Source: JAXDJJ01 sp034665745
GTDB taxonomy: Bacteria > Actinomycetota > CADDZG01 > WHSQ01
Assembly (NCBI GenBank): GCA_034665745.1
Contig: JAXDJJ010000067.1
Coordinates: forward strand, 1 to 8,060
Length of the DNA stretch: 8,060 nt
Reading direction: 5' to 3'
Notes under the pieces: model-generated
Seen by the model: the letters and a program-made list of their open reading frames with translations, nothing else
What the model was told of the DNA's origin: nothing
Database searches by the model: none
Position numbers and translations under genes: made by a program
Shown here: positions 1-5,336 of the stretch, piece by piece
Numbering within the stretch: the first letter of the stretch is position 1
Layout: every line of letters starts with the position of its first letter

Positions 1-402
1 GTTGTCGCGGCGCCGCTTATCCGATCGGCACATAAGGAACAGCCGCGCAAATGCGAGGGGATAGCCCACTACGTAGAGGACATCCATGGGGGCCGGGTAA
101 GATGGGGCTCGGCTACCAATTAGTTCGAAACCGTGCCAGATGATGTCCGCGATCGCCCATGCGAGGAGGCCGGATCCGATCAGGTACCAGGGGCGCCTCG
201 CACCGAGCGGACGACGTCGCGCGCCCCAGAAAACGGCCCCCACGCAAGAAACTCCAGTTAGGTCGTAGATGTACGACTGGACCGCTGCGTTCGAGAAAGC
301 GAAGATGCCAACCAGTGCCAGACCGAGAACCGAGTAGAGCATCCACGGGCTGAATCTCGCCCGGTTGATCCCGAACTGCTCAAGATCGTGCACTTTCTCC
401 AT
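1..402 (-). CDS. Multi-helix membrane sensor protein, N-terminal part (runs off left edge)
   Basis: The frame is open from an ATG at 402 to the window edge and gives 134 residues with no stop. About 3 to 4 hydrophobic segments are visible, near residues 18-37, 44-60, 72-93 and 106-124. From about residue 47 the protein resembles the sensor part of the kinase at 971-2692: both have an LTG start, an (A/G)D-I-(I/V) helix, and a P-x-P-x(3)-D-x-(V/L)-Y-x(4)-YP segment. Such helical modules sit in front of kinase, GGDEF or GGDEF-EAL domains in Actinomycetota, but the output domain lies outside the window and cannot be named. The start is uncertain. A GGAGGG stretch lies 14-15 bp upstream of the ATG at 402, which is a long spacing. 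An in-frame ATG at 438 would add 12 residues but has no clear ribosome binding site. The coding assignment rests on hydrophobicity and the similarity to the kinase. Confidence 0.72.
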   Translation of the reverse strand, partial: MEKVHDLEQFGINRARFSPWMLYSVLGLALVGIFAFSNAAVQSYIYDLTGVSCVGAVFWGARRRPLGARRPWYLIGSGLLAWAIADIIWHGFELIGSRAPSYPAPMDVLYVVGYPLAFARLFLMCRSDKRRRDN

Positions 403-515
403 ATAAGTACTGTCTGCCCTCCAGGCCGTCCCGGCCATAGCCAGAAGGGACCCCCGGGGTAGTCAGTTGGCTACTTCCTAATAGCTCCATCCATGACCTG
501 CGAAAATGTCCGTCT

Positions 516-589
516 GCGCCCGTAGCTCAGTTGGATAGAGCATCGGACTTCTAATCCGAGGGTCGGGGGTTCGAATCCCTCCGGGCGCG
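516..589 (+). tRNA. tRNA-Arg, anticodon TCT
   Basis: The complete cloverleaf can be folded by eye. The acceptor stem GCGCCCG (516-522) pairs fully with CGGGCGC (582-588), and G589 is the discriminator base. The D-arm contains GCTCAGTTGGATAGAGC. The anticodon stem TCGGA/TCCGA (543-547 and 555-559) encloses the loop CTTCTAA, which places TCT at 550-552 and so reads AGA and, by wobble, AGG arginine codons. The T-arm GGGGG/CCCTC encloses TTCGAAT with one G-T wobble pair. The 3' CCA is not encoded, since CTA follows the discriminator, and must be added by CCA nucleotidyltransferase. The gene is convergent with the response regulator, whose stop codon begins 20 bp after the tRNA end. No T-run terminator is visible in that gap. 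Confidence 0.97.
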
Positions 590-609
590 CTAGCACCCAG
601 TGCGACGTA

Positions 610-999
610 TCAGCCCGGAGCGCCGGATCCGGTTCGCCCGGCGATCTCGTAGATCCGAGCACAGAGCTCGCGCGGTCGCATACCTTTCTCAAGCCACTCA
701 TCGACCCCTGCAGCCCGAGCCTCCTCCATGAAACTTGGATCTGCGTAGGCGCTGTGCATGATGATGATGGGAAACGTGACGCGGGATGTGATCTGCCGTG
801 CGGCTTCGATCCCATCCATGACCGGCATCTTCAGATCTATCAATAGGACATCGCTCTCGACGGTTAGAGATAGTTGCACTGCCTCTGCGCCGTTCGTGAC
901 CACCCCGACGACCTCCATCCCTTTGGCTTCGAGAACGCGCCGCAACACGTCGCGCAGTGGTTCCTCGTCTTCAGCTAGCAATACGCGTAGCTTCTGCAT
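610..999 (-). CDS. Single-domain response regulator (receiver only)
   Basis: This 129-residue protein is a receiver (REC) domain and almost nothing else. The expected residues are present: the acidic pair D11/E12, the phosphoacceptor D55 within LLIDLKMPVMDG, S83 at the Ser/Thr switch position, and K105. No helix-turn-helix or other output domain follows, and the protein ends about 24 residues after the lysine. It therefore probably works by protein contact or as a phosphate carrier, like stand-alone receivers of the CheY/Spo0F type. The start at 999 is preferred because GGAGAGG lies 7 bp upstream; a start at 1020 would add seven residues. The gene overlaps the 3' end of the kinase gene by 29 bp, so the two are surely co-transcribed and the kinase is its likely phosphodonor. 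It ends 20 bp from the oppositely oriented tRNA gene. Confidence 0.93.
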   Translation of the reverse strand: MQKLRVLLAEDEEPLRDVLRRVLEAKGMEVVGVVTNGAEAVQLSLTVESDVLLIDLKMPVMDGIEAARQITSRVTFPIIIMHSAYADPSFMEEARAAGVDEWLEKGMRPRELCARIYEIAGRTGSGAPG

Positions 1000-2692
1000 C
1001 CGCGATCCTCTCCGGGGCAAGGGTCACAGAAACCCACGTTCCCTTCCCAACTTTGCTCTCGATGGACGAGGTGCCCTCGGAGTAGCCGATGCGTTCCTTG
1101 ATCGAAGCCAATCCGAGGTGACCATTCCTGCCGGTCATGTCTGTCGTCAGAGGATCGAAGCCCACTCCGTCGTCTGTTATCTCCATCCGGACTTCCCTCT
1201 CAGACCAGCAACTCACCGTCGCGTGCTTGGCACTCGAATGTTTCGCCACATTCGTAAGGGCCTCCTGAGCGATCCTGAACAAGACCGTTTCGAACTCCGC
1301 CGAGAGCCGAGACGCGAGGTGCAAGTCCAATCGGCATTCGATCTCCGTACGGATCGAGAAGGCATCGACGAGATCCGAGAGAGCCTGCTCCAGGCCTCGT
1401 TCGTCCAACGCCGGAGGTCTGAGGCTGGTCATCAGAAGGCGAAGACTGTCGATCTCGGCGGCTAGGCCATCCTCCACGACCTTGAACTTGGAGTCGATCT
1501 CAGCAGCATCACCCGTCGCGACGCTAAGAGATGCCATCTCGAGCTCGAACGAAAGAGCCGTGAGGTGCTGGATGGGTCCATCGTGAAGATCCAGCGCTAG
1601 GGAGGTTCGTTCCTTCTCTCCCGCCTCGTGAACGGCTTCCATCAGATGGCTCCTCGTCTCTTCCAGAGCCTTTAGATGACTTGCGTTCCGCTCGACGGAC
1701 CGCACGAGGCCAGCCATCCGTAGGAAGGTCAGAAGGAACAGCGCAAGGGTTCCGCCCGCCAGAACCCAAAGATCGATGCCTCGATCCCGGGTAGCGCTCA
1801 CGGCAACCAGCGCGGGTCCAAGGATCGACGCCAACGCAAGGAGAACCAACCGACCCCGAGAGATCGTGGAAACACTCGTGGTCGTCTTCCGACCGATCGT
1901 TCTCATGGACGGGTGGAGCGCCGCTGCCCCAACGGCCAGGTAGCTCAAGATGAACCCGCCATCCGTCCACCCCAACGTGTAACTGCCGTCCAACAGCCTC
2001 ATCTCGTAGATCACGTCGGCCACAAAAAGCGCACCCACGGAAACAAGTAGCCAGTTCAAGGAAGCGTTCTTCTGCGCCTTGCTGACAACGAGCCAGCTGA
2101 GAGTTGCGGCAAGGATGATGTCGCCCATCGGGTAGGCGAGCGAGACGATCCGTTGGAACGTTGTCAGCGTCGAATCGGTTGTATAGGGCTCCATCAGGAA
2201 GACCCACACGACCAGACCAGCGCTGATCGAGATGATGCCCGCATCGATGAGGTCCCCGATAGATCGACGCGCTCGTCGTCCTGAAAGGGCTAACAAGCCG
2301 GCGGCAAGCATCGGGTACGCCGCGATGTAGACGGCATCTGCCACACACGGGAATGGGGCAACGCCGTTCGCGTCCGCGTTCGCGGCATAGACGATGTCGC
2401 CCACCACGAACATGAGGTTGCCTAGAGCCACTAGACACCAAGCTAAAGACCGAGCCGGGCGATGGATCCATACGCCGACCAGGATCGCCACGCTTCCCGT
2501 TAACCCACACAGTTGATAGAAGGAGGCTTGATCCAGGAGCCACCCGTTGCTATAGAGGGCGATCGCCGGCAGCGATGTCAGCGCCAAAGCGATGGAAGCG
2601 TTGCGGCCCCACGAGGAACCTCTGCGCGGTTCTCTCGGTGTGCCCGAACGCAACTCGACACGAGAACCCTCTAGGGAACCGTTGGTGTGCAT
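971..2692 (-). CDS. Membrane histidine kinase, NarL/DegS class (HisKA_3 + HATPase)
   Basis: This 573-residue sensor kinase starts with a short polar tail of about 30 residues. About eight hydrophobic helices follow over residues 32-260, then two more near 281-300 and 307-327, and a helical linker (about 331-362) into the catalytic part. The dimerisation/phosphoacceptor box reads ALDLHDGPIQHLTAL with H370, typical of HisKA_3 kinases. The ATPase domain shows the N box QEALTN (N481), the G1 box DDGVGF (508-512) and the G2 segment GHLGLASIKERI (524-535). No PAS, GAF or HAMP domain is seen, so sensing probably occurs in or near the membrane helices. The start at 2692 is chosen for its AGGGAGGAG ribosome binding site; ATG 2707 and TTG 2734 are weaker alternatives. 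The receiver gene overlaps its 3' end. The signal is unknown. The sensor half resembles the partial protein at 1-402. Confidence 0.95.
   Translation of the reverse strand: MHTNGSLEGSRVELRSGTPREPRRGSSWGRNASIALALTSLPAIALYSNGWLLDQASFYQLCGLTGSVAILVGVWIHRPARSLAWCLVALGNLMFVVGDIVYAANADANGVAPFPCVADAVYIAAYPMLAAGLLALSGRRARRSIGDLIDAGIISISAGLVVWVFLMEPYTTDSTLTTFQRIVSLAYPMGDIILAATLSWLVVSKAQKNASLNWLLVSVGALFVADVIYEMRLLDGSYTLGWTDGGFILSYLAVGAAALHPSMRTIGRKTTTSVSTISRGRLVLLALASILGPALVAVSATRDRGIDLWVLAGGTLALFLLTFLRMAGLVRSVERNASHLKALEETRSHLMEAVHEAGEKERTSLALDLHDGPIQHLTALSFELEMASLSVATGDAAEIDSKFKVVEDGLAAEIDSLRLLMTSLRPPALDERGLEQALSDLVDAFSIRTEIECRLDLHLASRLSAEFETVLFRIAQEALTNVAKHSSAKHATVSCWSEREVRMEITDDGVGFDPLTTDMTGRNGHLGLASIKERIGYSEGTSSIESKVGKGTWVSVTLAPERIADAEATRIAS
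1007..1013 (-). promoter_or_regulatory. Ribosome binding site that sets the response-regulator start
   Basis: GGAGAGG on the minus strand lies 7 bp before the ATG at 999. It favours that start over the in-frame codon at 1020. The site lies inside the 3' coding region of the kinase gene, which fits coupled translation of the two genes. Confidence 0.7.
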
Positions 2693-2695
2693 CCG

Positions 2696-2704
2696 CTCCT
2701 CCCT
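2696..2704 (-). promoter_or_regulatory. Ribosome binding site that sets the histidine-kinase start
   Basis: AGGGAGGAG on the minus strand has its GGAGG core 5 bp before the ATG at 2692. This is the best-placed site of the three possible starts (2692, 2707, 2734) and removes 14 residues from the longest reading frame. Confidence 0.75.
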
Positions 2705-2744
2705 CATGACGATTGCCAGGAGGGTTGGGCGCAAGGAGCGAGCT

Positions 2745-2767
2745 TCCAGCGGTCGTCACCTGCTGGA
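2745..2767 (-). other. Hairpin in the leader of the kinase gene
   Basis: On the minus strand TCCAGC-A-GGT pairs with ACC-GCTGGA around a GACG loop. This makes nine base pairs with one bulged A. It lies about 50 bp before the kinase start and has no following T-run, so it is not a classical terminator for the upstream operon. It could shape leader stability or translation, or could be chance in GC-rich DNA. The pairing is seen directly; any function is inference. Confidence 0.35.
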
Positions 2768-2816
2768 GCGGAATGTCCGCTTCAGGTGAACTCTTCTAGC
2801 CTGTTCCCTTATGTGA

Positions 2817-2844
2817 CAGATAGCAATGGCTCAAACACGCTCAA
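2817..2844 (-). promoter_or_regulatory. Candidate sigma70-type promoter for the kinase-regulator pair
   Basis: On the minus strand TTGAGC (2844-2839) is separated by 16 bp from TATCTG (2822-2817), and the latter is preceded by TGC, as in an extended -10 element. Transcription would begin near 2810 and leave a leader of about 118 bases that includes the hairpin at 2745-2767. The -10 match is only partial (TAT at its start). The position is sensible: this 184-bp gap is the only sizeable one within the minus-strand genes from 8060 to 610. Confidence 0.3.
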
Positions 2845-2876
2845 TCTGGGTAGCACCCAAGGTCTCTAGGACTGGG

Positions 2877-4097
2877 TCACGAGGTTGCCCACCAGACGGC
2901 GCCCCCGGCAAGTGCCATAAGCGTGAGCAACGAAGCAACGATCACCCCGAGCACCGAAACAGATCGTGGCTCGGGAGGATGCGGTGTGCGAGCAACCGGT
3001 GGCTCGGCTATCACGAGGGAGTACAGATAGCGCGTCTCGGACGGCCCATCCCTATCGGGGTTGCCCAGGTAGCCATCGACATCGGGGAGCCGCGCCGCCT
3101 CGGCTAGGACAGCGACGAGCCGGTCCAACATGGCTGAGCCACTTACCCGACCCGTGGTCTGCGCGGTAGCCCAGTCTCGTGCCGGCGGTCTTACCTCCGA
3201 CGCAGCGGGCGCCACCGGCATCACTTCCACCGTGATCTTGGGGGCCGTGGAAGCGGGAGCGCGCAAGCGAAACGTTTCGGAGAGGTGAGCGCCGGACAGC
3301 ACGGCCTCGGAGGTTTTCTGCGACCCCGGACCGAAACCAACCCTGACGATGACACGCAACGGAGCCGAGATCGCAACATCTCGTCGTGACACTGGCGAAG
3401 TCACCGGGATGGACCGGGGCAGACCATCGCTGCCCGGCGCAGGACGCGTTTCTCTCAACAAGGTTGCATGCAGGGTATCGAGAGCCGCGGCGACGGCCTT
3501 CGGATCAGCTTCGGCCCGAGGTAGCGAAACCGTCGTCTCGGTTGTGTTCGTCACGCTGACCTCGAGTACGAGGTCTCCATCGATGTCCTCTGTCAGGTCG
3601 GTGGAAAGACCATCGACGATCGCCTCGACCCGAACCTTTACGGGAAGGCGCTCGGCCTCGCGTTCGGGCACGAGTGCTACGCGTGCTCCGAGGATGTCTC
3701 CTTCCGTTGCGAAGCCTTGCCACACGAGCGAGCCGCTCCGCAAGCCGGGCTGCGAACTCGAATCCGGCAATGCTTCGACGTCGTCGACCGGACCGGGGAT
3801 CTTCACGAAGAAGTCCCCCGCTTCGGCCACGCGCAGTCGTTGCTCGACGGATACCGCACTAGGAACACCTTGCGGGGTGATCGCGACGTCCACCCGCTCG
3901 TCATCGGAGATCTCGCCAGGCAAGGTCAGTTCCGGGCCCCGCCCCCCTCGCAGCAGTTGTTCTGCACTGATGCGAGAGCGGATCGTGTCCGCCGCGCTCG
4001 GCAATCTCACACGACGATCGCTCGCGGCAAGAGCCGGGAGTGACATGACCAAGACCATGACCACCAAGGACGCGGCCACGCGCATACAGGGTCTCAT
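2877..4097 (-). CDS. Unrecognised secreted protein with C-terminal membrane anchor
   Basis: I do not recognise the family of this 406-residue protein. Residues 1-25 form a signal peptide: arginines at 2 and 6, a hydrophobic core from about 7 to 20, and an ALA-A cleavage region near 22-25. A long polar, Val/Pro/Arg/Glu-rich part follows that looks beta-strand rich and has no visible catalytic motif. A short conserved-looking stretch SGSLVWQGFATEGD lies near residues 120-135. The last about 28 residues form a single hydrophobic helix ending WWATS, so most of the chain should lie outside the cytoplasmic membrane. The gene begins 3 bp after the stop of the substrate-binding lipoprotein gene and has only a weak ribosome binding site, so translation is probably coupled. 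It may support the transporter or the cell surface; that is inference. ATG 4085 is an alternative start with a cleaner signal peptide. Confidence 0.85.
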   Translation of the reverse strand: MRPCMRVAASLVVMVLVMSLPALAASDRRVRLPSAADTIRSRISAEQLLRGGRGPELTLPGEISDDERVDVAITPQGVPSAVSVEQRLRVAEAGDFFVKIPGPVDDVEALPDSSSQPGLRSGSLVWQGFATEGDILGARVALVPEREAERLPVKVRVEAIVDGLSTDLTEDIDGDLVLEVSVTNTTETTVSLPRAEADPKAVAAALDTLHATLLRETRPAPGSDGLPRSIPVTSPVSRRDVAISAPLRVIVRVGFGPGSQKTSEAVLSGAHLSETFRLRAPASTAPKITVEVMPVAPAASEVRPPARDWATAQTTGRVSGSAMLDRLVAVLAEAARLPDVDGYLGNPDRDGPSETRYLYSLVIAEPPVARTPHPPEPRSVSVLGVIVASLLTLMALAGGAVWWATS

Positions 4098-4100
4098 CGC

Positions 4101-5336
4101 CTAATCCGTCTGCGGGATGACATCCAGTGACGCGGACAGGGGATCGTCATCGACCGGAGCGAACATCATGTCGTGGAAAACGGCGAAGTAAACATCATCG
4201 TCGACGACTCCCTCGTGGTTCTTCTCGTTGAACCCGCGCTCGTCACCGTTCGCTCCCCTGATCGCGACCTGCTCGAGGGCGGCGAGGACATCCGCGCGCT
4301 CCGAGCTCTCGGCTGCCTCGATCGCTTTCGCCAGCACGTTGATGAAGTCGTACGGGTACATCGCGTACTCCGGCGGTTGATAAACGGTGTCGCCGTTGCC
4401 TGTCTTGACGCCGGTCTCATCGCGTCCGAACTTGGCCTCATACGCGGTTTGGAACTTCAGGAACGGCCCCGGGCCCACCTCGGCCGTCATCCGTCCCGAC
4501 GCGAAGGTCAACCCATCTACCCATTCCGGATGATCGGCGAGTTGCTGTCTGACCAGAGGATCGGCTCCGGCAGGGGGCGTGTAGATCGGAACGTCCCATC
4601 CGCTCGTTCGAACCGTGCGCACCACTTTCGAGATCGTTGCCGACGTCCCCCACACCAGCAATGCGGTAGCTCCCGATCGCTTGGCCCTGAGGACCTGCGG
4701 CGCGTAATCGGTCGAAGCCGATGGGATCTCGATGTCGGCGGCGACTGCATCGGGGATGTAGCCGAACGGGTCATCGAACGCGAGCTTCCCTTGTTTCCCG
4801 TACCCGCTGTCATCGTGCAGGAAGCCAACCTTTAATCCTTTAGGCTCGAGATATTCCGCGAAGCGGAACGCGATGCCGTGGTCGGTTGGAGCGATCCTGA
4901 AGACGTTCGGCCGGGTCTCGAGGTCGACGAGTCCAACACCACCTTGGTAGACGATCCCGATCGGCACATCTGCCTCGGACGCAACTTCCCATGATGCGTC
5001 GACGCCAGTGCCCTCCTCAACGATCACGAGCGCGTCCGCATCGATGGCTCGACGAACATTCTCCAGAGCTCGTTGCGACGACAACGCGTTGTCGAAAGTC
5101 TCGACGCGCAGGGTGTAGGTGCCATGCGCGGTTTGGATCCCACCCCGTTCGTTGATCTGATCTACGGCAAGTTGGACACCTTGCTTGATCGTCTCGCCCA
5201 CGTACGGCGCTTCTGAGAAAGGGGCATCGATAGCGATGAGTAGCTCCGTCGTCGGACCCTGCTGAGGATCGTCCTCGGAGCACCCAACGAGGGCCAGGCC
5301 GAACATCAATGCCAGGGCGACCACCACCCCTCTCAC
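4101..5336 (-). CDS. Branched-chain amino acid-type ABC transporter substrate-binding lipoprotein (LivJ-like)
   Basis: This 411-residue protein captures substrate outside the membrane and delivers it to the permeases encoded just upstream. Its signal peptide ends in a lipobox LVGC with C19 as the lipidated cysteine, as expected for a Gram-positive-type or actinobacterial binding protein. The mature part has the Peripla_BP_6 (type I periplasmic binding fold) layout: an opening beta strand ELLIAIDAPFS, the helix GVQLAVDQINERGGI, a second lobe starting near VFRIAPTD and GLKVGFLHDDSGYGKQG, and a hinge return near DGLTFASG. The family binds branched-chain or other amino acids, urea, amides or aromatic acids, and the ligand cannot be read here. 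It starts with GTG at 5336, which overlaps the preceding TGA (GTGA), and GGAGG lies 6 bp upstream. Its length is normal for the family, with a slightly extended acidic tail. Confidence 0.94.
   Translation of the reverse strand: MRGVVVALALMFGLALVGCSEDDPQQGPTTELLIAIDAPFSEAPYVGETIKQGVQLAVDQINERGGIQTAHGTYTLRVETFDNALSSQRALENVRRAIDADALVIVEEGTGVDASWEVASEADVPIGIVYQGGVGLVDLETRPNVFRIAPTDHGIAFRFAEYLEPKGLKVGFLHDDSGYGKQGKLAFDDPFGYIPDAVAADIEIPSASTDYAPQVLRAKRSGATALLVWGTSATISKVVRTVRTSGWDVPIYTPPAGADPLVRQQLADHPEWVDGLTFASGRMTAEVGPGPFLKFQTAYEAKFGRDETGVKTGNGDTVYQPPEYAMYPYDFINVLAKAIEAAESSERADVLAALEQVAIRGANGDERGFNEKNHEGVVDDDVYFAVFHDMMFAPVDDDPLSASLDVIPQTD

Noticed and set aside
451..474. Palindrome ACCCCCGGGGT and the adjoining GTAGTC/GGCTAC hairpin between the partial gene and the tRNA
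   Set aside because: Short stems, partly wobble paired, with no T-run; not enough to call a terminator or operator.
467..508. Promoter for the tRNA (TTGGCT near 467 and AT-rich GAAAAT near 503)
   Set aside because: The spacing and -10 match are poor; no pair of boxes fits well enough to annotate.
471..815. Minus-strand reading frame of 114 residues covering the tRNA and the end of the regulator gene
   Set aside because: It crosses the tRNA gene and overlaps the receiver domain in another frame; no family features.
758..1465. Plus-strand reading frame of 235 residues opposite the regulator and kinase
   Set aside because: Its composition is typical of an antisense shadow of a GC-rich gene, and the opposite strand encodes clear receiver and kinase motifs.
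1524..2543. Minus-strand frame of 339 residues within the kinase gene
   Set aside because: It is rich in Arg, Gly and Ser with no domains and lies in another frame of the kinase membrane region.
3349..4104. Plus-strand frame of 251 residues opposite the anchored protein
   Set aside because: Ser/Arg/Thr-rich low-complexity shadow. The minus-strand frame has a proper signal peptide, a membrane anchor and operon spacing.
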